Source: Plectosphaerella cucumerina
Lineage: Eukaryota; Ascomycota; Sordariomycetes; Glomerellales; Plectosphaerellaceae
Direction of reading: 5' to 3'
Length of the DNA stretch: 64,000 bases
Assembly: GCA_020746995.1 (NCBI GenBank)
Contig: JAGPXD010000001.1
Coordinates: 806,001 to 870,000 of the forward strand
The notes beneath the pieces were generated by a model. It was not told where the DNA came from and ran no database searches. It worked only from the letters and a program-made list of their open reading frames with translations. The translations under genes and the position numbers were made by a program. Below are positions 44,692 through 55,280 of this stretch, piece after piece. Within the stretch, counting starts at the first letter, position 1; every line of letters begins with the position of its first letter.

Positions 44692-46018
44692 CTAGAATCG
44701 TGGGTTTCCAGGATCGTACTCGATCATGCCACGCTGGAGCCATCGCACCTTTCCCGTCAGGGGGTCCATGATGCAGGCGTAGTGAGTGCACTCATTGATA
44801 ATGGGGAACTCCATCATCCACTCTTCCAGGAAGCTCTCCCTAACGCCCTTCTTAGGTCTTGAGGCCGGACCGTGTACGCCCTCGTCGAGGCACAGTCCGT
44901 TCTTGTCCTCGCTTTTCACGTCTTCGGGGTTCGAGCTCCTACTGCCGACCGTGTGTAGCAGCCACTTCTCCTGCATCATGCCCATACGTTGCTCCGAGTC
45001 CTCGAGAAAGAGCTCTTGGCCCAGAAGCGCGGCTTGGGCATTGGTTGGGTCGGCCGGTGAGCCTGGCCTTCGGCGACAGCAGCTGGAACTATGTGTATCG
45101 TGGTTTGCCTGTACGATAAACTGGTTGGACGTCTTGATCTTGCCGGTGTGGAGGTCCTTCTCGATGACAACAGCTTCTTTCGAGTCGGAGAGTGTCAGAT
45201 AGCAGGGTGACGACGGCTCTTTGGCAAGACGGGTGGCTAGTGATAGCAGCGGTGATGGCGCGTTGTCGCTGGTGGACGTCTGTTCGAGCGGCCAGGTCTT
45301 CTTGTCGAGGATGACGGACCGAAGGATGGACGAGATGGAAGGGCGGAAACCGAGGAGAACGAGAAGCTGGTGCTTTCGCAGTGCCTTCTTGGAGCACTGT
45401 CGCGTGGGCCGGTAGTTAAGTGAAAGGGAGAGACCGGGTCTGGTAATGCCTGGTCAGTGTATGCTCGTTTTTGAGGTCCAGGGGAGCTTGCCTGGCAGCT
45501 GTGAGAGTGCCTACGAAGCCGGCGTATGTGACTGAGGTGGCGATAACAAGCTCGGGGTCCTGCCTCGAATCCACAAACTCCACGACGATCAGAAGCTCCC
45601 TCAAAGGATCCATGCCCCAATCGAGGGTCCGGAAATGCATCAGGCGGCTTCCCTTGATGCCGTCGGCGCTGCGTCGTGGCTCGGTGAGAATGCATCCCGC
45701 CGTGCAGCTCATCAGGGCGTCGAGAAGAATGTTGAGCGCAATGACGAGATAGAGGTCGACACCGGCAGTCTTTGAAATGCTTCGCACTTCGCGATTATGC
45801 TCATCATCGTAGAGTCTCCTGAACAGTGCCTTTGCGCAGAATCTAGCCACGCGGCAGAGTAGCGGATATCGGAAGATGGAGAGAAGTAGCTCGTCGAAAA
45901 CGTTGGTTACATCGCGCATCCGCGGCGCAAAGTCTCGGGCTACTTCGACATAACGCTGCTCTGGTGGAAGAGCAACATCTATTCGATACGTCGGGATTGG
46001 ACCATCAGGCAGTGGCAT
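44692..46018 (-). CDS. Acid ceramidase / NAAA-like N-terminal-nucleophile hydrolase
   Basis: Putative amide hydrolase of the acid-ceramidase/N-acylethanolamine amidase family, which cleaves fatty amides. Minus-strand exons 46018-45492 and 45439-44692 give 424 residues. The N-terminal region (MPLPDGPIPTYRIDVALPPE, ..RDVTNVFDELL) corresponds to the alpha part. The presumed autoprocessing site and nucleophile lie in LMSCTAGCILTEP (Cys105 followed by Thr). The beta part has GSRLMHFRTLDWGMDPLREL, IATSVTYAGFVGTLTAAR, RPGLSLSLNYR and FIVQANHD, in the family order. The intron appears to be GC-AG (AG/GCAAGC donor); this splice keeps the frame and joins TAAR to PGLSL. There is no signal peptide, unlike the lysosomal animal enzymes. 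The frame is open upstream to 46198, but that extension is Arg/Pro-rich and not conserved-looking. Confidence 0.8.
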
Positions 46019-46376
46019 TGTAACAATGTGCGATAGCTTGAGGTGATTGAAGAGGATGGAGTGGCGCAGAGCGATTTTTGGGATGCGATGATATTCTGGC
46101 GGTTGGTGGTTGACAGAGGCGACCGACCGGGGTCGACAGGCAGCAGTACTGGCAGCCCGGTGCGGGGTGCGGGAGTCCAGCACCGCCGTGGAGGTCACTG
46201 GCGGGGCACCTCGGTGTCAACATGGAAGGGAAGGTGTTACTCAGTAGGTAGGTAAGCCTCACCGTCAATCCTTCTTTCTTCCAAGTTCAACAGGATGATA
46301 CGAAGGCTTGGCTTCCCCTTCGCTCAATTGAGGCACTGGCGAAACGGAGACGGAAGCAATCATTAATCTCATCATC
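46019..46376. other. Short intergenic region
   Basis: Promoter side of the hydrolase gene and 3' UTR of the next minus-strand gene. No feature was seen. Confidence 0.45.
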
Positions 46377-47439
46377 TTATACATGTGCCAAAGCCAGTAT
46401 GAGGGGCAACAGCGCCAAGCTCGACAGACGCCGACCGGGAGCTCCAGAGTCGTCGTCCTCATCATTCGAACCTCCACCGCTCCCTTCGCCATCCCCATCG
46501 CCCGCGGCCTCGTCCTCGTCATCGTCCTCGTCATCGCCGATAGATCCAAACTCACCTCTTTGAGGCTCGCGACTCCCTTGAGCGATATTATCTCCAGGCG
46601 AAAGACATACGGTCATCATGTCGATTCGATTGACGCCCTGAGTCTGTTGCATCACGTTCGTGCTGATCAAAACGGGCCAGGACTGCCGCACCGACAGGTC
46701 GTACAGCTCATCGCGGCGATGATTCCAGCCACGATAATCGATCGAGTACGTCCACAAGTTGAAAAGCTTCGTGTCTCTAGGGAACTCAAGCCCGGGCACT
46801 TGTGCTAATTCGCAGACGGACGCGTTGCCGAGACTCCTCGGGTCCACTGAGAGATGTGTCAGTAAGGTATGCTTCCACCTGGCATTAGGCATACGTGCAA
46901 CACTTACCTGGCCTGACCATGGTCTTGATCCCGCACTTTTCCTTGGCGTCTTCGCTGAGCCCGGGACACCTCCTGTCGTTTGTTGCTTGCGTGAGCCGGA
47001 GTGCCGCGACGCACTCGTCGCCCAAGACGCCGCTGCACCCAACGCTGGGGCCGACTGATTCCGCTCCGTCCGACGTGTGGTTGACCGGAGCAATGGGGTA
47101 GATACACACATACGGGATCATCCCGTCCTCCGCCGTGGTGTTGATGAAGCTGTCGGGGACGCTGAGCATGTAGTTGAGCATCGGGAATTCCATCCATTCC
47201 GACTGGTCTGTAACAGAGTACTCATCTCTCCGCTGGTCAGATAGTGCCAGGGTCAAGCGCCAGTCATTTACCGTGTGCAAGCGAAACGACTCAGAGGCGG
47301 AGGCGTTATGGTAAAATGTGCCCTCTTCGACGCCTGGGATGCGTCCGCCGCACATGGTCGAATTTGAGCCCCGTTGTGCAAGGGCAAGACATGAAAGTCC
47401 CATGAAGACCAGACTGAGGCCGGGCTTCGATGCGTGCAT
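46377..47439 (-). CDS. Secreted, probably GPI-anchored protein of unknown function (copy 1)
   Basis: Minus-strand exons 47439-46908 and 46846-46377 give 333 residues. The start MHASKPGLSLVFMGLSCLAL is a signal peptide. The middle is Cys-containing with several N-glycosylation sequons (NST, NAS, NTT, NHT). It contains the motif GCSGVLGDECVAALRL followed by RRCPGL, and later NASVCELAQVPGLEFP. The C-terminus is a very acidic linker (DDEDDDEDEAAGDGDGEG), then GAPGRRLSSLALLPLILALA, a typical GPI-addition tail. I do not recognise the family. The gene at 59443-60459 has the same layout (signal peptide, LGxxC-type cysteine motif, GPI-type tail) and may be a diverged paralogue. A cell-wall or host-interface role is possible but unproven. 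Confidence 0.78.
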
Positions 47440-48131
47440 TGTGCTGATCGTGACGGGTGATAAAGTTGATGACCTTGCTGTGATACCAACGTCCGCTTTC
47501 TTGCGATACCTGAACAGGATCAATCACTGCTTCTTATATCCCACAGGCCAACATTTACAAACTCAGTCTTGGACTCTGGGCTGTCAGCATTGGCAGTTGT
47601 CATCCTTCCATTCTGGGCTTGTGAGCGCGCCTCTCAAGCTCGGACTCGCCTGTCCGATCCAGTGCCCTTGCTAGATTTTGTATTCGTCTCTGCCGAAAGG
47701 ATTGATTGTCTGGTTCACCCACTCGGGGTTTCACGAATGACGACAGTGACTTGGCGAGCTATTCCTTCGGGCGAAGACATTTGAACGCGGGTATATAAGA
47801 TCGACACCTAGGCCCTTGGCCCTGTGACGATCACCGTCCCGGGAACTTGGCGCGCTCTTGCCGTTGGCCAGTGTCGCCGCATCGGCACCCTATCTTGGCA
47901 TTTGTGTTGTCATGAGGCCCTGTCTTCTGAAGGGAAAGCAAAATGCGAGCACGGGAATCTTTTTTATAGGCCAGGCTTACTCGCATGTGCCTTAGGTGCC
48001 GGGCGAAGATGCCGGCTTCCGTGGAATTGCATCTCCCGCACCCGCAGCATCACTTCGACAGGCCGCCAGCCCGACGACACTCGAGAGTCAATCTTCTGAT
48101 GCTTTCGGGAACAGAAGCAAAAATGAATAGA
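47440..48131. other. Intergenic region upstream of the secreted-protein gene
   Basis: Promoter of the minus-strand gene ending at 47439, then gene-free DNA up to the tRNA. Confidence 0.45.
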
Positions 48132-48213
48132 TGCCGAAACACGGGATCGAACCGTGGGCCTTCGCATTTCATCGTGTTACGAGTGCGACGCTCTACCACT
48201 GAGCCATTCCGGC
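48132..48213 (-). tRNA. tRNA-Thr (anticodon CGT) with a short intron
   Basis: Read on the minus strand, acceptor arms GCCGGAA and TTTCGGC pair (one G-T), discriminator A. The D arm is GCTCAGTGGTAGAGC and the T arm CACGG-TTCGATC-CCGTG. The anticodon stem TCGCA/TGCGA encloses 17 bases beginning CTCGTA: a seven-base loop with anticodon CGT plus an intron of about 10 bases at the normal position after base 37. It reads ACG codons. Confidence 0.92.
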
Positions 48214-48504
48214 GTCACATGCTGCAGGTCGACTGTTGCGGGCATTCGTTGTCACAAGCTGCGGCTCCGAGCCTTCAAACAGCGGAACTCTGCTGCCAGA
48301 GGAGACCTAGAACACTTCACGTGTATCCGCCGGTGCTGAGATCTTGAGCATACGAGATGTGATGTAGTTGCGGGGTTTCTGGTGGGTCTTGACGTGACTG
48401 GAAGATCGTGTGTTGGCTCGGCACGGAGTGGAGGACATCGTCTGTACGGATGCTTTGGGACTTTCATTGTGTTTTCTAAATCCGAGCCCAATGCCTGCAT
48501 AATC

Positions 48505-50287
48505 CTACAGCCGAGACTTGCCCCCCGGTGCGACGACCTTGAGCGCCTCATACGTCGCCTCTGCAGGCCCGTCAACGTGATATCCCGAATGCTTCAACAA
48601 GCTCTCGGCCGTGAGCAGACCAGCATGGAGTTCGCTCACACTTCTCACCCCCAGTAGACGCAGACCTCTCTCAATCTCGATCCGCAGTAGCTCAATTGCC
48701 CTCTCGACGCCCGGCTGGCCATACGCACCTAGAGGATAGAGCAGGCCACGACCAATACCGACACCTCGAGCTCCCAGACAAAGCGCCTTGATGACGTCGG
48801 TACCACGACGCACACCGCCATCGACGAAGACTTCGATCTTATCCTGCAGCCCACGCTCCCGGAGAACCGGCATCGTCTCAGCCAGTACCTCAAGAGATGA
48901 TCGAGCGAATTCGAGCTGCCGTCCGCCGTGGTTCGAAAGAACGACCCCAGCCACGCCATGCTCCACAGCTTTGAGCACATCTTCGACACTCTGAACACCT
49001 TTGAGCACGATTGGCATGTTGGTGATGCTCTTGAACCAGGGGATATCGTCCCACGAAAGGGTTGAGTCGAGGAAAGTCGATGTTCCCTGATACACCTCAG
49101 GGTGCCATTCCTCACCGTTTTGGCTGGCTTCAAGCTGTCGAGCGCGTAGATCCTTCTCCCGCCTCCCGACCTGGGGGTTATCCACGGTGATGAAGAGGCC
49201 CTTGCAGCCACGCAGTTCGGCTCGCTGGACGATCTCCTTGGTAACTTCCCGGTCCTCGTTGACGTAGAGCTGCATCCAGTGGACTTGATTCTCGTCTCGA
49301 CGGGCGTCGACAATTTCGTCGAAAGAGCATGAAGAGAGTGTTGGGATCATGTGGATGATATTGTGGGTGCCAGCGGCACGGGTGAAGGCAACCTCGCCTT
49401 CGGGGTGGGCAAGCTTGTTGAGGGCCGTAGCAGTGATGTAGAAGGGGAGGGATGATTGGGTGCCGAGAAGTGTTGTGGAAACATCGACCTGCTTGACGTT
49501 GACTAGGACGCGAGGTCGGAACCAAACGCGGTGAAAGGCTCGATGGTTCTCTTGTAAGGTCTTTGGAGAATTCTCAGGTCAGTTGATTCGTGATGCTTGG
49601 TGTTTGAAGATCAGGGGCTCATACAATCTCATCGTCGGCTGCGCTGGAGAAGTATGCCCACGATGTCGGGTTCAGGACTTGCCGCGCCACCGATTCAAAG
49701 TCGAAGAGGTTGAGGCAGTGGGATAGCGGCGGCTTGTTGGCGGGCTGAGGAGGATGTTGAACTTCCTTCTTCATCAGTTGAACTCTATCAACCTTGACGA
49801 GCGGCTGCTCCTCCGTGGATGGACGGCCCTGCTGCGACGGGATGCTTGTCTCAGTGGCGTTGGACTGAACGACGGGACCTAGGTGCTTCTTTTGATCCAA
49901 GTGTTTGTCGAGAGTTCCAGCTGGATGAATGGGATCATAGGCTGCCGTGGCGTCTTTGCCCTTGGCTGTGTTAGCGTTGGTGGCCGTTAAGAGGGAGACA
50001 GCCGCTGTTTCGACGTCAGTCAGACTCACTGCATACTTCAAGATCGACTGCTGACCGCCAGGATGATCTGAATAACCATCGTTAGCCTGGTATTCGTAGC
50101 TAGTTATAGGCATCAACCCACCTGGGAGGAAATCAGTCATGTCGTAGGCTTTTCCCTACAGAGCAATCTGTTAGCGTGCTGAGCCCCAGGGCCACAAGGA
50201 GGCTGCCCTTACATGTACAATGACCCAGCAGGACTCCGCATTGTTGTGGGTTGCAACTTCGCTGTCTGTAAGACTGTCGGCTGCCAT
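48505..50287 (-). CDS. Flavocytochrome b2-type L-2-hydroxyacid dehydrogenase (cyt b5 + FMN domains)
   Basis: Oxidises an L-2-hydroxy acid (L-lactate in the best-known members) with FMN and passes electrons through a fused b5 haem. Minus-strand exons 50287-50213, 50156-50123, 50067-50030, 49960-49625 and 49560-48505 give 512 residues. The b5 domain has both axial His (DHPGGQQSILKYA and AAYDPIHPAG). The FMN barrel has QLYVNEDREVTKEIVQRAEL, GLFITVDNPQVGRREKDLRA, VVLSNHGGRQLEFARSS (catalytic His and Arg) and EVFVDGGVRRGTDVIKALCL. Unlike yeast Cyb2 there is no mitochondrial presequence before the b5 domain, so a cytosolic location is likely. Intron 3 (49961-50029) is 69 bp, a multiple of three and free of stops, so retention would keep the frame. 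It and intron 4 end in AAG. Confidence 0.9.
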
Positions 50288-50915
50288 TTCGAGGTATGCA
50301 GTGAACAGAGAGAGTCTGTGTGAAGGACAGTAGCGGCTACAGGTAGGTAGGAAGATTGAACATGCACTGGGAGAGTGGCCCCTGGACACACGTGGGACCT
50401 AGACCCTTCCCGTTATCTGTGGGGGGTTGCATCGTGGAAAATTCGGCCCCTGATCGTCGTCAGCTCATCCCGACGCTAGCAGACTCGCCCGAAACTCACA
50501 TCGGCCGCTGAGCCTGCGGATTGGACGGGAGCCTTGATAACCGATGGCACATTGGATGTGCCGTCTTATCCATTCATGTAGGATCAGGGATTATTTGCAC
50601 GGCCGGATGCATGTTTCCAGAAACATAAGGTAATCGTACAAGACCTCCGGCGCAAAGCCCACATGTGTTCGAGGCACGACATTTGGCATCCACATGACGC
50701 CATTCCGTTGACTTGACCTGACCAAAAGCCGAGGTTTTCAAACGGCAATGGGATCATCGAGGGTGTGGTGCTGAAGACGCCATCGAGACAGTCACCTCAA
50801 GGATCAAAAGATTTCGTAATAATTCAATACTTCTTCATGTACTTCGGCGCAGGAATCGTCACTGCCATCGCCATCATGATCCCTGGGATCTGTATCAGTC
50901 TCAGCTAGACAAGCT
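50288..50915. other. Intergenic region upstream of the flavocytochrome gene
   Basis: Promoter of the minus-strand oxidase gene and 3' UTR of the methyltransferase gene. No gene was seen. Confidence 0.45.
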
Positions 50916-52392
50916 TCAAGCTGCCTCCGATGACGTCTCGACCAGGGGCTTCTTGCCATATAGTGAGTAGCTGTAAAAAGTCAGCAGGGTAAACCTCATT
51001 GCAGAACATCAGGCACGTACATCGGCCAGTAAGCATGGATACTCCGATTGGCCATGTCCTTCCTCACATCGACAAGGAACAGCTCAACCTCCTCAGGTGT
51101 CCAGCCGTGTGCGCGGGTAAGAGGCGCCATGGTGATGGCGGAAAGACCCGAGGAGAAGTTCTCGTAGCACCAGGCCCCGATCTCCTTGTACTTCTTCTCC
51201 TTGGGCCACGGGTTCATCGGCCACTTGAGACGCTCAATTGTGACATCGACGAAGCCGACCTCACGCATGATGTCCGCGAGCTCAGGGATGCTCGCGAACG
51301 CACGGCCAAATTTGACAGAGGCTTCGAGGAGGAGATCAAACGCCCTGCTGAGGGCGCTGTCCTTGGGAATAGAATCGTCGTCAGAGACGACCCTGAGATC
51401 GGCCTCTTGGAGCTCCAGGTAACCACCTGGCTCGAGGTTTCTAGGAGTAAGGGTTAGCAACGATCGGCGAGGTAGCATAGAAGGGAACGTCATACTCAAG
51501 GCTTCTCTTGAAAAGATCGCGCCAGTTGGCAATGCTGGAGTTCATGAAGCGGCTGTGGATGTAGTCGAAGTTGTGGGAGAAGGTCCATTCCTCCTCAATA
51601 TCGTCGATCTGGAAGGTCACGTTGGGAGGGACGCTTCGTGGAAGTCAGCAAGAATCTGCTTGCACATGGCGGCGAGGGAGCTGATGACTTACAAGCTGGA
51701 CTGGATAGGGGAAAGGTCGACGCCGATGACCTGGCTTTGTCAGTACAGGGCAATCACCTGTTGATGACTTCAATGTGACACTGCTTACCTTTGCGCCGGG
51801 ATGCTCATCACCAAAGTCGGTGGCCCAAATACCGGTTCCGGTGCCAATGTCGAGGACATTCTTGACGTCGGAATCAGCATCGTTGGGCGGGGCAAGACCG
51901 AGCTTGTTGTCGAAGGTGATGGTAAAGAGGTTGTGCTGCAGATCTGCACGACTGTGTGTGAGAGAAACGTCCATTTGACGCGAGACTCAATGAGACCTAC
52001 CCAGCCGGTCGCTCTCCTGTTCGTCGTTCGGCAAGGCATATTCTACGCATCGTCAGTCACACACAGAAGAAGAGCCACAGCAGCCACTAGAGCAAGACGT
52101 ACTGCCGTCCTTGTATGCATGGTACGTCCGCCCGTTCTCTCGGCGGTAGTTGTAGATAGAGGTGCTGACACTGGCCGTCGACGAGGCCGCATCCTAGATA
52201 GGCGTCAGTACTCGCCAAGGCGGGCTATATGAGCTCACTCGCCTCCGTCAGCGTGGGATCGTTCTGCTCCACCTTCGCAGAATGTCGTTAGCCATCGTCG
52301 ATCACGGCGCTGCACTACTCGGAGGCGACCGCAATACTAACCACATCGTCGGCAACGAGCACAGGCCCAGAGGTATCTTGGTTGTCCGCCAT
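50916..52392 (-). CDS. LaeA-like SAM-dependent methyltransferase
   Basis: Class I methyltransferase of the large LaeA-like fungal family; substrate unknown. Firm minus-strand exons: 52195-52103, 52042-52001, 51943-51789, 51730-51693, 51633-51496, 51440-51021 and 50970-50916. They read SIYNYRRENGRTYHAYKDG, YALPNDEQESDRLDLQHNLF, then motif I NVLDIGTGTGIWATDFGDEH, VIGVDLSPIQSSFVPPNVTF, FDYIHSRFMNS and NLEPGGYLELQEADLRV, ending YWPIYSLYGKKPLVETSSEA. The N-terminus is uncertain. An exon from the ATG at 52392 (MADNQDTSGPVLVADDV) and one reading VEQNDPTLTEA fit homologues, but joining the latter to DAASSTASVS leaves one extra base at the donor (GCGA/GTGAGC). This may reflect a frame lesion or a missed splice choice. 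Such methyltransferases often sit in specialised-metabolism regions. Confidence 0.82.
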
Positions 52393-53116
52393 CGCGTGAG
52401 CCGTTGTCTGTTGTTGTTTCGATCTTCTTTGACGTGGGAGAAACAGACAGTCTGGCAACCCCGCATCGCCGGCTTTGGGGAGTCCCGGATTTATACCACT
52501 TGGGTGTCTTGCATGAACCGGCCGGCCCATGCCCGCCTGATGTGGGCTGTTGGTTTGCCAAGGCGGGCTGGCCGGGTGAAGTACTGGAGGCGAGGTCACT
52601 CGAATGCTGTGCTGTACCTTACCGACCGCCGCTTTGTGGTGCCTTGCTGTCTTGTAGGGGCGAATTTGACCGTTGGAAATCCATCTTGATACCTGGTCCA
52701 CGGCGCTGTAAGGAGATCCCCATTCCCGTCACTTCTCCAACCAACCCAACAGTGAAAGTTACCAGATCAGTGAGGTATTACATGTACTAGCGGTTGGTCC
52801 TTCATGCAGACATATCTGCACAATGTGCCTGAAGCTGCAGGGATCCCCGCTCCGCCACCTATTTCACATGCAAGATGCTCATATGCACCAACAGGCGAGA
52901 TTGCACTCTGCTTCTGGAACATCTGCCGCTTTTGGGGCGTCACGGAACTGGCCGAAGTCCGCGGCGATGTGGAAGCATGTAATGCGATTACTATGACTGA
53001 GGGTCTGAGACTAAAGCCACGGAAGCCAAAAACATACGCACATCACCTCCCTCATTCTGCTACTACTCGCCCATCCGAAATCCTCATGTTCAGGTGGCTA
53101 GGCTTAGACTTTCCCC
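52393..53116. other. Intergenic region
   Basis: Seven hundred bases between two minus-strand genes. The open frame at 52804-53196 plus has no domain and overlaps the next gene, so it is not reported. Confidence 0.45.
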
Positions 53117-54682
53117 TCAAGGCACCGGAGAGTACCTCCCATGGCTTAGCTCGACAGATTCCCTTCGTAAGGATGAGTCGTCCTCGTCTTCCTTGACGGA
53201 GACGTACTTGACCCAATGGCTATCTTCGACACATGTCCATAGACCATTCAGCAATGTGAAGCCTACGACGCCCAAAGCAACAACAGGCGCCAGTTGCCCG
53301 ACTCCTTCGATGTGTTTCTCGGGGTTGCCATCTTCCTTGTTCAGCCACTCAGACTTGTCGACCCAGCGACGGAGCGGTATGATCGTTACCCAGTTCCAAA
53401 TGATCAATATCGTACTGAGCGCCCAGATGAGGAATTTGATCAGTCGGAAGATGGGGAACCAGCCAGTCAACATCTCCAGCACCGTCGAGGGTGTGATGCG
53501 GGTCCCCCGTTGCCGGGAGTCTTGCTTCCTGCCCCCCTGATTGCTAAGAGCGAGCTCAACGGATGTGGCGACCAGAGTAAGAGCCGAAGCTGCCAGGAGA
53601 ATAATACATTGGCTTTTGACATCTCGCCTAGAGCCAGTATGTGTGAGGTGTTTCTGCTGACTTTCCGTCAGGTTGAAAAAGGGATTAACCGCGTTCTCCA
53701 GAATGCAGTATGCGGGAGCAATGATGAGACTGTCCCATTGACCTTTGTTCGGAACTTGGTTCTGAACAGCGGGGACATCGGTGAAGTCGCTCTCTGTCAT
53801 TTTGGTGGACCGGATTAAGGTGCCGATGCAGATGCCGAAGATGATGATACGGGCGAGTGCTGACAAGAACCACTTGTACGGACTGCGCACAAGAATGAAT
53901 GCAAGTACAGAGGTTGTCAGCCCGACAAGAACCATGTGAACAGCGACGTAGTACTTCGACGACTTAGAGTCAGTAAATTCCTTTTACGGCTATGTCAGGA
54001 GTCATCAGGAGTCGGACCGAGGAGTGGTATCGCATGCACCCCAAGTAGAGAACGACTCGCGAGACAGACTCCCGCGACTCCTAACACAGCATAATAGGTT
54101 AATAGAGAACTGGGGTTAACGGTACGTGGTAGAGAGATATGTTGCATTGGGTGGTGGAGTAGAAGGCGCCCCCAACAGCAAGGATGAGCAGAAGCTGTGT
54201 ATCGGCACAGGACATGATGAAGTCGTCGACCATACTGTGGAGCTTGTTGGACGCTTTCAAGAACCATTTGAACAGATTTGGGTGGCTGCGCGAGACATCC
54301 ATGGTCAGCATCGACACAAAAACATTGACTCAAGGGGTGAATTCACCTTTTCGGCCAAGATAGCGGGAATAGAGCAAGACGCAAGAGGGTGAAGAAGAGA
54401 CCCAAGCCCCAGACTATGACGCTGAGAACTATGAACGAGACGAAAATCTGTATTCCGAGGTTAAAAGCATGATTAGGAAGTGTTGTTAGACGAAAAGCCG
54501 ATGCGCTGGAGATGACTTACGCCATACCCGGCGATGTCAGGGTCGGCCTCGAATTCCCCTTTGCCGACCCCAGCAAAGCTGACGACATTTCCTGATGAGT
54601 CGAATTCGATGGTGCAGTTTGCAGCAGTGATGTTGATCCCATGCATGTAGCATGTTTCAAGGGTTGACGGTCTTTGGCCCAT
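53117..54682 (-). CDS. Multispan integral membrane protein of unknown function
   Basis: Minus-strand exons 54682-54521, 54447-54347, 54285-54126 and 53962-53117 join in frame to 422 residues. Start taken at MGQRPSTLETC; the frame is open upstream to 54793. An extracellular-type N-terminus with N-glycosylation sequons (GINITAANCTIEFD) precedes about seven membrane segments: IFVSFIVLSVIVWGLGLFF, LLLILAVGGAFYS, YYVAVHMVLVGLTTSVLAFI, WFLSALARIIIFGICIGTLI, IILLAASALTLVATSVELAL, FRLIKFLIWALSTILIIWNW and LAPVVALGVVGFTLLNGLW. The tail is acidic and Ser-rich (KEDEDDSSLRRESVELSHGR). It resembles fungal seven-helix receptor-like proteins of the plasma membrane, but no ligand or family name can be given. 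Intron 3 (163 bp) is the second copy of the introner-like element. Splicing it joins SLYH to SSKYYVAVH and keeps the frame. Its acceptor is AAG. Confidence 0.8.
53963..54125 (-). mobile_element. Introner-like element copy 2 (membrane-protein intron 3)
   Basis: On the minus strand the intron begins GTACCG, runs into a left arm starting GCTGTGTTAGGAGTC (plus-strand end 54090), and a right arm ending CTCCTGACATAGC (plus-strand 53989). It finishes with CGTAAAAGGAATTTACTGAC, CTC and TAAG. Both arms and both outer flanks match tyrosinase intron 1 in the same order and in the sense orientation of the host gene. The central loop is shorter than in copy 1. The shared element therefore extends to, or almost to, both splice sites. 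Confidence 0.8.
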
Positions 54683-55280
54683 TTTGATGACAAGACGTGA
54701 TGCCGACTGGACTTGCTTGAGATGGTGAGTGAGAGCCTGTGGAGAAACATGCAAGAGGGCTATTCGTAGCCAAGCCCTTGAGATTGGAAGCATCGCGGTA
54801 TTTGTAGATCTTTCAAGCTGTGCCTTGTAGGAGCAACTTTTCAGAGAGCCTCGTTGTGGCCCCCAATTCCAGCCGTTTCGCCCTGCTGCTGTGAAGTCAA
54901 TGATTCGCCCAATCCGAAAGCTACAAACTTTACTCTTGCATATGTATTGGTGCTTCGGTGAGCCATTTTAGTTATATGCAGATAGGATGGTGTAGTCGGC
55001 ACCACTGATGATGCAGCTTTTGCGATTTTCATTGATGCAGTGCACCCACATCATGCGAGAACAAATTTCTGCAAGAATCTATTAGTAGCAAGTCCATCGG
55101 GAACTCAGCCTGACGCTGCTGTGGTAAGACACCCCCAAAGTGAGATTGATCGTCATCGGGTCATGTACCCAACTTTTAGATCAGACTGGCAGGCTGGAGC
55201 CTGGTGCCATGAAAGTGTGTCAATTGTGATATTGAAGCTGAAATGGAGACACATTGGATCAGGAAAGTATGTTTGCCCGA
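54683..55280. other. Intergenic region
   Basis: Promoter of the membrane-protein gene and 3' UTR of the SnoaL-like gene. No gene was seen. Confidence 0.45.
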
